A stretch of DNA of 14,431 bases. Source: Desulfonema limicola. GTDB lineage: Bacteria; Desulfobacterota; Desulfobacteria; Desulfobacterales; Desulfosalsimonadaceae. Of this stretch, positions 1-7,963 are shown one piece after another. The notes below the pieces were generated by a model. It did not search any database, was not told the DNA's origin, and saw only the letters and a program-made list of their open reading frames with translations. Made by a program: the position numbers and the translations under genes. Within the stretch, counting starts at the first letter, position 1, and every line of letters begins with the position of its first letter. The DNA lies in assembly GCA_020722245.1 (NCBI GenBank), contig DYLE01000041.1, positions 1 to 14,431 on the forward strand, given 5' to 3'.

Positions 1-72
1 TTTTCAGCCATCACGATTTGGAAAAACCAGTTTGCGTAAAATCAATCGCGGATTTCGGGTCATACCGCCAGC

Positions 73-101
73 TTGACAAGCCGGTTGTCGGTTATTATAT
101 T
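73..101 (+). promoter_or_regulatory. Probable sigma-70-type promoter for the trxA operon
   Basis: A TTGACA -35 box (73-78) is followed after 17 bases by TATATT (96-101), about 110 bases upstream of the trxA start. The -35 and spacer also hold an inverted repeat, GACAA (75-79) and TTGTC (85-89), around a GCCGG centre, which could be an operator. The sequence between the promoter and trxA is AT-rich and looks like an untranslated leader. The match is by eye only, and a longer transcript from further upstream is not excluded. Confidence 0.55.
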
Positions 102-211
102 GCAGAAAAACAAAATATTTATTATTGTCCCATAAAAAATAAGGGACTACAGAAAGTAGGTATTGAATATGCTCGCATTTCTTTTAATTGTATCAAGGAA
201 AGGATCATAAA

Positions 212-538
212 ATGAGCGAAGGAATCATTGAGGTAGAAGATTCGACTTTTGGAAACGAGGTTTTAAAATCCGACATTCCGGTGTTGGTGGATTTTTGGGC
301 ACCCTGGTGCGGCCCTTGCACGGCCATCGCTCCTCTGATCAAGGAGATCAGCAAGGATTATGAGGGCAAAATCAAGTTCGCCAAGTGCAACGTGGATAAC
401 AGCCCCGTAACACCTGGGAATTACGGGATCCGGGCCATTCCCACCCTGCTGGTGTTTAAAAACGGCCAGGTGGTGGGTCAGATCATCGGTCTGGTCGACA
501 AATCAAAAATTACCGCAACCCTCGATAAGGCATTATAA
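212..538 (+). CDS. trxA: Thioredoxin
   Basis: A 108-residue thioredoxin, the usual length for the family, acting as a cytoplasmic protein-disulfide reductant recharged by thioredoxin reductase. The redox motif W-C-G-P-C is intact with cysteines 33 and 36, preceded by the typical DFWAP, and the cis-proline loop A-I-P-T is at 75-78. The start is the ATG at 212, because a good Shine-Dalgarno (AAGGAAAGGA, 195-204) sits eight bases before it; an upstream in-frame TTG at 188 has no such site. trxB follows after 11 bases, so reductant and reductase are made together. The residues between the active site and the cis-proline are ordinary for the family. Identification is very secure. Confidence 0.97.
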   Translation: MSEGIIEVEDSTFGNEVLKSDIPVLVDFWAPWCGPCTAIAPLIKEISKDYEGKIKFAKCNVDNSPVTPGNYGIRAIPTLLVFKNGQVVGQIIGLVDKSKITATLDKAL

Positions 539-549
539 ATATCCCGATC

Positions 550-1485
550 ATGCAGACGACGGATTACGATCTGGTGATTGTCGGCAGCGGGCCGGCCGGA
601 CTGACCGCGGCCATTTATGCGGCCCGCTCCCAGGTAAACACCCTGGTTGTGGAAAAGCTGGTGCCGGGCGGTCAGATACTGGTTACCGACTGGCTTGAAA
701 ACTACCCCGGCTTTCCCGAGGGTCTGAGCGGCGCGGAACTGATCATGAAAATGACGGATCAGGCCAAACGGTTCGGGGTGACCATCGAAACCAATGAGGT
801 GCTGACCGTTGATTTTTCAAAACCTGTTAAAAGGCTTAAACTCAACGACCGGGAAATCACGGCCAAGGCGATCATCATCGCCACCGGCGCTTCCCCGAGC
901 AAACTGGGGATACCCGGGGAAAGCGAGTTTTTTGGAAAAGGGGTGTCCGCCTGCGCCACCTGCGACGCTCCCTTCTACAGGGACAGTGTGGTGGCGGCGG
1001 TGGGCGGCGGAGACACCGCGGTTCAGGAAAGCCTCTATCTCACCCGTTTTGTGAAGAAAGTGTATCTGATTCACCGGCGGGATCAGTTGAGGGCCACCCG
1101 TATTTTACAGGAGCGGGCGTTTGAAAACCCGAAAATAGAGATCCTCTGGGATTCGGTGCCGACGTCCATCAACGGTTCTGAAAAGGGCGTGGAAACAGTC
1201 ACCGTTAAAAACGTGAAAACAGGAAAAACCTTTGATCTGGCGGTGAACGGCTGTTTTATCTGGGTGGGCATAACCCCCAACACCGGTTTTTTAAAAAACG
1301 CCCTTGAGCTGGATAAAAACGGCTTTATCCTGGTCACCCCTCGAATGGAAACCTCTGTGCCGGGCGTCTATGCGGCCGGGGATGTCCGGAACACCCCGTT
1401 GCGGCAGGTGGCCACGGCCGTGGGCGACAGCGCCATCGCGGCCTTTGAAGCGGCTAAATACATTGAAGCCTTTGAACATTCATAA
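550..1485 (+). CDS. trxB: Thioredoxin-disulfide reductase
   Basis: A 311-residue FAD-dependent pyridine nucleotide-disulfide oxidoreductase that passes electrons from NADPH to the thioredoxin encoded just upstream. Visible features are the N-terminal FAD dinucleotide fold (G-S-G-P-A-G, 12-17), the redox-active C-A-T-C (Cys135, Cys138), the second nucleotide-binding GGGDTA (152-157), HRRDQLR (175-181), which is the basic patch that reads the NADPH 2'-phosphate, and the C-terminal FAD motif A-A-G-D near residue 281. With the HRR patch present, NADPH rather than ferredoxin or NADH use is expected. There is no clear Shine-Dalgarno before the ATG, so translation probably couples to trxA 11 bases upstream. 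Length and motifs are those of the low-molecular-weight bacterial enzyme. Confidence 0.96.
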   Translation: MQTTDYDLVIVGSGPAGLTAAIYAARSQVNTLVVEKLVPGGQILVTDWLENYPGFPEGLSGAELIMKMTDQAKRFGVTIETNEVLTVDFSKPVKRLKLNDREITAKAIIIATGASPSKLGIPGESEFFGKGVSACATCDAPFYRDSVVAAVGGGDTAVQESLYLTRFVKKVYLIHRRDQLRATRILQERAFENPKIEILWDSVPTSINGSEKGVETVTVKNVKTGKTFDLAVNGCFIWVGITPNTGFLKNALELDKNGFILVTPRMETSVPGVYAAGDVRNTPLRQVATAVGDSAIAAFEAAKYIEAFEHS

Positions 1486-1519
1486 TCCACAATCTAACCC
1501 CGGGAACGCTGTTTTTCGT

Positions 1520-2215
1520 ATGCATCCTCAACGGATTAAAAAAATCATAAGCCTTTATCTTTTATGCCTGCTGGTGATTTCAGGGTGTTCATGGGGTCCC
1601 AAGAAGGAAAAGACCGCCGAAGAACTGGCCGCAGAGGGGCAAAGGTATTTTGAAAAGAAAAACTACATGCAGGCCATCAAGTCCTATGAGAAGCTCAAGG
1701 ACTGGTATCCTTTCAGCGGGTATACCAAGGATGCGGAGCTTAAAATCGCTGATTCCCATTACCGGATGAAGGAATACGAGGAGGCGATTGTCGCCTACCA
1801 GGAGTTTGAACAGCTTCATCCCAGCGATGACAAGGCCCCCTATGTGATCTACCAGATCGGCCGGTGTTATTTTGACCGGGTTGACACCATCGACAGGCAG
1901 CAGGAAACTGCGGCAAACGCCTTAAAAGAGTTTCGCCGCCTGCAATCCCGGTTTCCGGAAAGCGAGTATGCCAAACAGGCTGATCCGCATATTCAAAAAT
2001 GCTTAACCAACATGGCCGGGCACGAGATGTATGTGGGGCGGTTCTATTTTAAATCCAAACATTATGAGGCGGCTCTGCACCGGTTTCTGGGGGTGCTGTC
2101 CGATTACCCCGAAATGGGGTTTGATGCGGAGGCCTCCGATTATGTTCAACGCTGCAGGGAGATGATGGAAAAGGGGATGGATGCGGATAAAGCGGAAAAA
2201 AATGAAAAAGAGTAA
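1520..2215 (+). CDS. bamD: Outer-membrane assembly lipoprotein BamD-like
   Basis: A 231-residue lipoprotein of the BamD/YfiO family, a periplasmic outer-membrane-anchored component of the BAM complex that folds beta-barrel proteins. The start at 1520 gives a basic n-region (RIKK), a hydrophobic segment (about 9-20) and a lipobox I-S-G-C with the lipidated cysteine at 23. The +2 residue is Ser, which fits sorting to the outer membrane. The rest is TPR-like helical hairpins, for example AEGQRYFEKKNYMQAIKSYE and a second unit with YEEAIVAYQEFEQLHP. The reading frame is also open upstream inside trxB, but that part is not signal-like and is rejected. The gene lies 34 bases after trxB and is probably in the same operon. 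BamD is the best name; a general tetratricopeptide lipoprotein is the alternative. Confidence 0.9.
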   Translation: MHPQRIKKIISLYLLCLLVISGCSWGPKKEKTAEELAAEGQRYFEKKNYMQAIKSYEKLKDWYPFSGYTKDAELKIADSHYRMKEYEEAIVAYQEFEQLHPSDDKAPYVIYQIGRCYFDRVDTIDRQQETAANALKEFRRLQSRFPESEYAKQADPHIQKCLTNMAGHEMYVGRFYFKSKHYEAALHRFLGVLSDYPEMGFDAEASDYVQRCREMMEKGMDADKAEKNEKE

Positions 2216-2288
2216 AAAATCCTTTACAAAGGGTGTGTGTTGAATTATATGCCTCTTTCATTCGAGCAAACGCGTAAGGAGGAGGATC

Positions 2289-2480
2289 ATGTCAAAGGCA
2301 TGTGAAATATGCGGGAAAAAACCGTTACCGGGCTGCCGTGTCAGCCATGCGCATAATGTGACCAGACGCCGGTTTAACCCTAACCTTCAGAGGGTTCGTG
2401 TGGTGCGCAACGGCCGGGTTGAAAAGATTATGGTCTGCACCAGCTGCATCAAATCCGGCCTGGTGGTCAAGCCGTCTTAG
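2289..2480 (+). CDS. rpmB: 50S ribosomal protein L28
   Basis: A 63-residue L28 of the large ribosomal subunit. It has the family N-terminus (S-K-A-C-E-I-C-G-K-K-P), the conserved V-S-H-A-x-N-V-T-x-R-R-F-x-P-N-L, and a C-terminal C-T-S-C. The two CxxC pairs (Cys5/Cys8 and Cys49/Cys52) mark the zinc-binding C+ form. A strong Shine-Dalgarno (AAGGAGGAGG, 2276-2285) precedes the ATG. It is 73 bases downstream of bamD and could share that transcript or have its own promoter; no clear promoter boxes were seen. The stop is only eight bases from the convergent rel stop. Confidence 0.97.
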   Translation: MSKACEICGKKPLPGCRVSHAHNVTRRRFNPNLQRVRVVRNGRVEKIMVCTSCIKSGLVVKPS

Positions 2481-2488
2481 CTTCCGGC

Positions 2489-4636
2489 CTATACCCTTTC
2501 AATCTGTTGAATATAATCAATCTTTTTGAGCTTTAAGATCACCTCGTCCAAGTGGTCAAGGTCCTTGACCGTCAGGGTGAAAGACCCATTGACCACCTTG
2601 CCGATGGCGTGTTCCAGGTTCATCTCCTCTATGTTGGCTCCGGACTGGCTGATTATCGCCGAGATCTCCGCCAGCAGCCCGATCCGATCATAACACCAGA
2701 ATTTCAGTCTTGCTGGAAAGGACCCGACTGTCTCTTGTTTCCATTCCACCTTGATCCGCCTTTCCGGGCTCATGGTCAGGGCGTTGACGCAGCCGACGCG
2801 GTGCACGGTGATTCCGGCGCCATGAGTGATGTAGCCGGTGATGGGGTCCCCGGGGATCGGCTGGCAGCATTTTCCGAAACGGATCAGGATATCGTCCATC
2901 CCGTCCACCACGATCCCGGTTTCCTCCTTTTTTTTGCGCTCCTTGTGGCGGAAGATGAGCTTGTCGAGAAGGGTCTCCTCGGGTTTGGGCTTGATCCCAG
3001 GCACCAGTTTCCGGATCACCTGAAGCGGTGTAATTTTTCCATACCCGATATTGGCGATGAGATCCTCCACGGTTTTAAACTTAAACTCGGCGGTCACCTT
3101 TGCCATTTCAGGGGTGTGAAGAAGCTCATTGAAGTTTAGCCGGTTTTTTCGAAACACCTTTTCACAGAGCTCCCGGCCCAGGGTGATGCTCCGCTCGGTT
3201 TCCTGTTTCTTGATCCACTGGCGGATCCGCGACCGGGCCTTGACGGTTTTGACATAATTCAACCAGCCCGGGCTGGGATGATGCCCTTTTGTGGTGAGGA
3301 TCTCCACCGTGTCCCCTGTTCTCAGCTGATATTGAAGGGGGACCATTCGGCCGTTTACCTTGGCGCCGGTGCACTGATGCCCCAGATCAGTGTGAATGAG
3401 GTAGGCCAGATCCACCGGCGTGGCGCCCTTGGGAAGGTTTTTGACCTCCCCCCGGGGGGTGAAGACATAGATGTCCTCGGGGTAAAGGTCGATCTTGACG
3501 TTATCTAAAAATTCATTCGGATCACCTGGGCTTTCCTTGTGATTCTCCAGCAGGTTTTGAATCCATTCAAAGGTGTTCTTGCTGCCTTTATCCAGGGTTT
3601 TGCCTTCCTTATAGCTCCAGTGCGCGGCAATGCCGGAGTTGGCGACCCGGTCCATCTCGTGGGTCCGAATCTGGATTTCCATCCGTTCCCCGTAAGGCCC
3701 GATCACGGTGGTGTGAAGGGATTGATACCCGTTGGGCTTGGGTCCGCCGATGTAATCCTTGAACTTATAGGTGATCGGTTTAAATTTGGCATGAATGATC
3801 CCCAGGGCCTCGTAACAGTGAGGGAGGGTGTCTAAAATGATTCGAAAGGCGATAATGTCGTATACATCTTTAAACTCCAGGTGCTGCTTCTCCATCTTCT
3901 GGTAAATGCTGTAAAACTGCTTGTAACGGCCCTTGACCTGAGCCGGAATGTTGGCGCTATCCATCAGGTTCTGAATGGTGTACCGGACCTCCTCGACGTA
4001 CCTTTCCCGGTCCGCCTGGTTTGTGCTGATCAGCTGCTTGATTTTTTCGTAGGCCTCCGGGGAGGTGTAGGAAAAGGAGATCTCCTCAAGCTCCCTTTTG
4101 ATCCAGTAGATTCCAAGACGGGCTGCGATCGGGGCATAGATGTCCAAGGTTTCCTGGGCGATCGCCTTTTTCTTTTTTTCGCTGGTGTGATAATTCAGGG
4201 TGCGGATGTTATGAAGGCGGTCGGCAAGCTTGATCAGGATCACCCGAATGTCATCGGCCATGGCCAGGATCATCTTTCGAATGTTCTCCGCCTGGCGCTC
4301 CCGGAAGTTGTCAAAGGAAAGGCTGCTGATCTTGGTCACGCCGGATATGATTTTTGCGACATCCTGGCCGAACCGTTCCTGAATATCCTCAATGGTGACA
4401 GGGGTATCCTCCACCACGTCATGAAGCAGGCCGCAGGCGATACTGACGGTATCGAGCTTCATGTCCGCCAGGATGTTGGCGACCTCCAGGGGATGGGAAA
4501 GGTAGGGTTCTCCGCTCAGCCTGACCTGACCTGCATGCACCTTGGCGGAGTAGATGTAGGCCCGGTCGATGATATCCACATCCGCTCCGGGGTAGTAGTC
4601 GTATACTTTTTCGATGATATCGGTAATGCGTATCAT
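2489..4636 (-). CDS. rel: Bifunctional (p)ppGpp synthetase/hydrolase, RelA/SpoT family
   Basis: A 715-residue long RelA/SpoT homologue that makes and degrades the stringent-response alarmone (p)ppGpp. In order: a hydrolase HD domain with intact ligands (His48, H72-D73, E76-D77, A-D-R-L at 138-141), so hydrolysis is expected; the synthetase domain with D-Y-I-G-G-P-K-P-N-G-Y-Q-S-L-H (294-308); a TGS domain (about 388-447); a conserved-cysteine region with Cys590-Cys591; and a C-terminal ACT domain (about 640-715). The charge-reversal motif reads K-F-K-D (291-294) where bifunctional enzymes usually have R-x-K-D, a conservative change. It is 35 bases downstream of proS, and no Shine-Dalgarno precedes the start; a short AT-rich hairpin sits there instead. 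The N-terminus matches the family, so the start is secure. relA and spoT are other common names. Confidence 0.95.
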   Translation of the reverse strand: MIRITDIIEKVYDYYPGADVDIIDRAYIYSAKVHAGQVRLSGEPYLSHPLEVANILADMKLDTVSIACGLLHDVVEDTPVTIEDIQERFGQDVAKIISGVTKISSLSFDNFRERQAENIRKMILAMADDIRVILIKLADRLHNIRTLNYHTSEKKKKAIAQETLDIYAPIAARLGIYWIKRELEEISFSYTSPEAYEKIKQLISTNQADRERYVEEVRYTIQNLMDSANIPAQVKGRYKQFYSIYQKMEKQHLEFKDVYDIIAFRIILDTLPHCYEALGIIHAKFKPITYKFKDYIGGPKPNGYQSLHTTVIGPYGERMEIQIRTHEMDRVANSGIAAHWSYKEGKTLDKGSKNTFEWIQNLLENHKESPGDPNEFLDNVKIDLYPEDIYVFTPRGEVKNLPKGATPVDLAYLIHTDLGHQCTGAKVNGRMVPLQYQLRTGDTVEILTTKGHHPSPGWLNYVKTVKARSRIRQWIKKQETERSITLGRELCEKVFRKNRLNFNELLHTPEMAKVTAEFKFKTVEDLIANIGYGKITPLQVIRKLVPGIKPKPEETLLDKLIFRHKERKKKEETGIVVDGMDDILIRFGKCCQPIPGDPITGYITHGAGITVHRVGCVNALTMSPERRIKVEWKQETVGSFPARLKFWCYDRIGLLAEISAIISQSGANIEEMNLEHAIGKVVNGSFTLTVKDLDHLDEVILKLKKIDYIQQIERV

Positions 4637-4639
4637 AAT

Positions 4640-4658
4640 AAAAAGTTCAAAACTTTTT
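4640..4658 (-). other. AT-rich hairpin in the proS-rel gap
   Basis: AAAAAGTT (4640-4647) and AACTTTTT (4651-4658) form an eight-pair stem with a three-base loop. It fills most of the 35-base gap between proS and rel, ending four bases from the rel start, where a ribosome binding site would be expected but is absent. On the plus strand it is followed by a T-tract, but no plus-strand gene needs a terminator there. It could affect rel translation or be a by-product of AT-richness. Confidence 0.35.
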
Positions 4659-4671
4659 TTTTCTCATGCCT

Positions 4672-6189
4672 CTAATAGGCCTTGGCAAACACCACCCGTT
4701 TGACGCTGGGCTTGCCGCACTCAATGCATGCTCCGGCCTCGGGGCTGCCGTCAAAGGGAATGCAGCGAATGGTGACATTGAGTCGTTCTTTGATCCGCTG
4801 CTCGCAGTCCGGGCTGCCGCACCAGTGGGACAGGGCGAACCCGCCGTGGATTTCCGGCTGTTCGCTGTCCTTGGGGGTGAAGAAGGCGTTGAAGCTGTCA
4901 ATATCATCGATCTCGCGGGTGTGCTCTTTCCTAAACGATAGGGCGCGGTGAAAAAGGGATTTTTGAATGTCATCTAAAATCATTCCGATCTCATTCACAA
5001 ACCGGTCCCTGGACATGGAGAACCGCTTTTTGTAATCCTGATCCCGTCGGCCTAAAAAGACCGAATCTTTTTCCATATCCTTGGGCCCGATTTCGACATA
5101 CACCGGAATCCCTTTTTTGATCCAATCCCAGTTCCGAGCACCGCCAATATCCCGGTCATCGATTTCCACGCGGACCGGATTGCCGTGATAGCTGACCTGC
5201 CTTAACCGGGCCGCAAGCTCATGGGTATAATCCATCACGGTTTGCTGCGCCCGCCCCGGCCGAAGGATCGGCAGAAGCACCACCTGGGCCGGCGCCACCC
5301 GGGGGGGAAGGATGATGCCGTTGTCGTCGCCGTGGATCATGATCAGGCCGCCGATCAAGCGGGTGGACACCCCCCAGGAGGTTGTCCATCCGTATTCCTC
5401 GGTCTCTTCGGCGGTTTGGAACCGGATGCCCGAGGCCATGGCAAAGTTCTGCCCCAAAAAATGGGAGGTCCCGGCCTGAAGCGCCTTTCGGTCCTGCATC
5501 ATCGCTTCGATGCAGGTGGTGGTTTCAGCACCGGGGAACCTTTCGGATGGGGTTTTTTCACCGGTGAGCACCGGCATGGCCAGGTACTCCTCGGCCATCC
5601 TTTTATAAAGATCAAGCATCATCAGGGTCCTTTCCATGGCCTCCTGGCTGGTGGCGTGGACCGTATGCCCCTCCTGCCACAAAAATTCGCTGGTCCTTAA
5701 AAAAATACGGGTGCGCATTTCCCAGCGCACCACATTGGCCCACTGGTTGATCAGCACCGGCAGGTCCCGGTAGCTTTTGATCCATCGGGAAAACGCATCC
5801 CCAATGATGGTTTCGGAGGTAGGCCTCACGATTAAGGGTTCGGTGAGTTTTCCGGCCGGCACCAGGCCGCCGGTTTCCCCCTTTTCCAGCTTGTGATGGG
5901 TGACCACCGCGCATTCCTTGGCAAACCCCTCCACGTGCTCAGCCTCCTTTTCAAGAAAGCTGATGGGAATAAACAGCGGAAAATAGGCGTTTTTGACCCC
6001 GGTCTCCTTGAACATGCCGTCTAAAATGCGGACGATGTTTTCCCACAGGGCATACCCCCAGGGCTTGATCACCATGCACCCCCGGACCGGGGAGATTTCC
6101 GCCATGTCCGATGCCTTGATCACCTCCTGATACCATTGGGGGTAGTTTTCCGACCGCGTCGGATGTATCGCCGTTTGCTCCTGCTTCAT
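4672..6189 (-). CDS. proS: Prolyl-tRNA synthetase, archaeal/eukaryal-type (ProS type 3)
   Basis: A 505-residue class II aminoacyl-tRNA synthetase that charges tRNA-Pro with proline. It is the shorter form found in archaea, eukaryotes and some bacteria: it lacks the inserted editing domain of E. coli-type ProRS and has a C-terminal extension ending in Tyr. Recognisable segments are the N-terminal MVIKPWGYALWENI, YFPLFIP and HVEGFAKECAVVTHH; motif 2 with FLRTSEFLWQEGHTVHAT; motif 3 with SWGVSTRLIGG and HGDDNGIILPPR; and a C-terminal four-cysteine zinc site (H-W-C-G-S-P-D-C then A-C-I-E-C-G). The ATG overlaps the ispG stop by four bases (ATGA), which suggests translational coupling. The rel gene follows in the same direction. 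Confidence 0.96.
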   Translation of the reverse strand: MKQEQTAIHPTRSENYPQWYQEVIKASDMAEISPVRGCMVIKPWGYALWENIVRILDGMFKETGVKNAYFPLFIPISFLEKEAEHVEGFAKECAVVTHHKLEKGETGGLVPAGKLTEPLIVRPTSETIIGDAFSRWIKSYRDLPVLINQWANVVRWEMRTRIFLRTSEFLWQEGHTVHATSQEAMERTLMMLDLYKRMAEEYLAMPVLTGEKTPSERFPGAETTTCIEAMMQDRKALQAGTSHFLGQNFAMASGIRFQTAEETEEYGWTTSWGVSTRLIGGLIMIHGDDNGIILPPRVAPAQVVLLPILRPGRAQQTVMDYTHELAARLRQVSYHGNPVRVEIDDRDIGGARNWDWIKKGIPVYVEIGPKDMEKDSVFLGRRDQDYKKRFSMSRDRFVNEIGMILDDIQKSLFHRALSFRKEHTREIDDIDSFNAFFTPKDSEQPEIHGGFALSHWCGSPDCEQRIKERLNVTIRCIPFDGSPEAGACIECGKPSVKRVVFAKAY

Positions 6190-7334
6190 TGATTCTTCCT
6201 GTTGTCTGACTTTTCATACGCATCTACCGCCCTCAGCAGCTCCGAAAGAAGCTGCTCCTGCGGAAATTTTTTCACCACCCGGCCGTGTTTAAAGAGTATT
6301 CCAACCCCTTTGCCGCCTGCGATGCCGATATCCGCGGCCCTGGCCTCTCCAGGCCCGTTGACCGCGCACCCCATGATGGCGATTTTGATGGGGGTGTTTC
6401 TGGTCATCAGTTCCCGCTCCGCGGCCTCGGCCAGGGAAAACAGGTCGATTTCGCACCTGCCGCAGGTGGGGCAGGAGATGATTTCCGGCCCTCGCTGCCG
6501 AATGCCCAGGGCTTTTAAAATTTCAAACCCCACCCGCACCTCCTCCACCGGGTCCCGGGTGAGGGAGACCCTCAGGGTGTCGCCGATCCCTTCGGCAAGC
6601 AGCATACCGATCCCTAGGGCGGATTTGACGATCCCTCCATACAGACCGCCGGCCTCGGTAATCCCCACATGAAGGGGGAAATCGGTTTTTGAGGAAAGCA
6701 TACGGTAGGCAGAAACGGTCTGGAACACATTTGAGGACTTGAGCGCCAGCTTGAGGTTGGAAAAACCAAAGGAGGCCATCAGGTCCAGCTGCCGCATGGC
6801 GCTTTCCACCAGGGCCTCGGGGGTGATCCCGCCATGGGCTTTTAAAATATCCTTTTCAAGCGAACCGGCATTGACCCCGATCCGAATGGGAATGCCGTTT
6901 GCGGACGCCGCATCCACCACCGCCCGGATCTTGTGCTTGCTTCCGATGTTTCCGGGGTTGATCCGCAATCCGTCCGCCCCGGCTTCCGCCGCGGCGATGG
7001 CCAGCGTATAGTCAAAATGGATGTCCGCAATCAGGGGAATGGAGATCCCTTTTTTAATGGCGCGGATAGCGGAAGCGGCCTCCCTGTCCGGAACCGCCAC
7101 CCGGACAATCTCGCATCCGGCCTGTTGAAGCCTTTGAATCTGGGCAATCGTGGCGGGGATGTCCTGGGTATGGGTGTTGGTCATGGATTGCACGGATATG
7201 GGGGCGGTCCCTCCGATGTGAACATTCCCGACCCGGATTTGACGGGTTTGCTTTCTTTTTATCTCATACGGCATGTAAAAAACATAAGCGGTAGAAGGTT
7301 CCATCATGTGTGGCTGTTTATTGAAATCTATCAA
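6186..7334 (-). CDS. ispG: 4-hydroxy-3-methylbut-2-enyl-diphosphate synthase (IspG/GcpE)
   Basis: The [4Fe-4S] enzyme that converts MEcPP to HMBPP in the non-mevalonate (MEP) isoprenoid pathway. The N-terminal TIM-barrel half has S-V-Q-S-M-T-N-T (48-55), I-A-D-I-H-F-D-Y (102-109) and L-R-I-N-P-G-N-I-G (123-131). The C-terminal half has cluster cysteines Cys288, Cys291 and Cys323 with the catalytic Glu in N-G-P-G-E (330). The start is uncertain. The frame opens with TTG at 7334, which has a purine-rich AAGAAGAAGGG immediately before it. ATGs at 7307 and 7304 and at 7274 lack Shine-Dalgarno sites; the one at 7274 gives a more usual 362 residues starting M-P-Y-E-I-K-R-K-Q-T-R-Q. It appears to be the first gene of ispG-proS-rel. 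Confidence 0.95.
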   Translation of the reverse strand: MIDFNKQPHMMEPSTAYVFYMPYEIKRKQTRQIRVGNVHIGGTAPISVQSMTNTHTQDIPATIAQIQRLQQAGCEIVRVAVPDREAASAIRAIKKGISIPLIADIHFDYTLAIAAAEAGADGLRINPGNIGSKHKIRAVVDAASANGIPIRIGVNAGSLEKDILKAHGGITPEALVESAMRQLDLMASFGFSNLKLALKSSNVFQTVSAYRMLSSKTDFPLHVGITEAGGLYGGIVKSALGIGMLLAEGIGDTLRVSLTRDPVEEVRVGFEILKALGIRQRGPEIISCPTCGRCEIDLFSLAEAAERELMTRNTPIKIAIMGCAVNGPGEARAADIGIAGGKGVGILFKHGRVVKKFPQEQLLSELLRAVDAYEKSDNRKNQ

Positions 7335-7492
7335 ACCCTTCTTCTTTGTTCAAGGGAAATAAGCGGCAGAAACAAGGAGAAAAGTGGTTTTAGCATCCTT
7401 TCTGTTGCGGTTTTCGGCTTTTTTTTATATTTATTTCAATTGAATTTTTGCGGCATGACATGCGTCGGACAACCTTAGCGCGGGGTTTAAAA

Positions 7493-7912
7493 ATGGGGTT
7501 TGGAGCAAAAAAACAGGGCAACACCGGCAAAACAGACAAAACCATCGAAAAAGTTTTACTTGAACGCGCAAAAAACGGCGAACTGCCCTGCGTGACGGCG
7601 CATGAGGCGGCCAGAACCCTGGGGGTTCCGCCGGCGGTGGTCGGCCAATACGCGGACCGGTTAAGGCTCAGGCTGGTGAAATGCCAGCTGGGTCTTTACG
7701 GCTACTCGCCGGGTAAAAAAATCGTCACCCCGGCGGAATCGGTTTCCCCTGAGCTTGAAAACGCACTGCGGGCGGGCCTGGAAAACGGCCGCCTCCCCTG
7801 CAAAACCGCCTGGGAAATCGCAAAACAATTCAACCTGCCAAAAATGCAGGTCAGCGCGGCCTGCGACAGGCTCGGCATCAAGATCAAGCCCTGCCAGCTG
7901 GGCGCCTTCTGA
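7493..7912 (+). CDS. Uncharacterised protein with two tandem cysteine-containing HTH-like repeats
   Basis: I do not recognise a named family. The 139 residues form a short basic N-terminus and two copies of a unit of about 50 residues (19-69 and 89-139). Each copy has N-G-x-L-P-C, a T-A-x-E-x-A-x-x-x-x-(L/V)-x-V/L-P pattern that resembles a helix-turn-helix, then D-R-L and K/P-C-Q-L-G. Cysteines sit exactly 31 residues apart in each copy (33/64 and 103/134), with an extra Cys124. The first copy continues L-Y-G-Y-S-P-G-K-K; the second ends at the stop. The ATG at 7493 is preferred because G-G-G-G (7482-7485) lies seven bases before it; ATG 7460 and TTG 7448 are in frame but lack a site. DNA binding and redox or metal sensing are guesses from the repeat pattern. 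It is divergent from ispG and upstream of the selenoprotein gene. Confidence 0.8.
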   Translation: MGFGAKKQGNTGKTDKTIEKVLLERAKNGELPCVTAHEAARTLGVPPAVVGQYADRLRLRLVKCQLGLYGYSPGKKIVTPAESVSPELENALRAGLENGRLPCKTAWEIAKQFNLPKMQVSAACDRLGIKIKPCQLGAF

Positions 7913-7963
7913 TCTTCAGTCCATTGCGTATTTTTGAAAAAGATCTTAAAAGCGGAATTGTTG

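Noticed and set aside
3..215. Open frame reaching the left edge and ending in a four-base overlap with trxA
   Set aside because: No ATG start; it contains the likely trxA promoter and ribosome site and has AT-rich, non-coding-looking sequence with no recognisable family. A partial upstream gene is possible but unsupported.
1304..1519. Upstream extension of the bamD frame within trxB
   Set aside because: The extension overlaps trxB and would bury the signal peptide and lipobox; the ATG at 1520 fits a lipoprotein start.
2221..2232. CCTTTACAAAGG inverted repeat after bamD
   Set aside because: Two-base loop and no T-tract; not a credible terminator.
3881..4675. Long plus-strand open frame of 264 codons opposite rel, and another at 2552-3139
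   Set aside because: Antisense shadows of a well-supported rel gene; no family features or ribosome sites.
7435..7444. TTCAATTGAA palindrome between ispG and the repeat-protein gene
   Set aside because: Ten-base AT-rich palindrome with no linked promoter boxes; likely chance.
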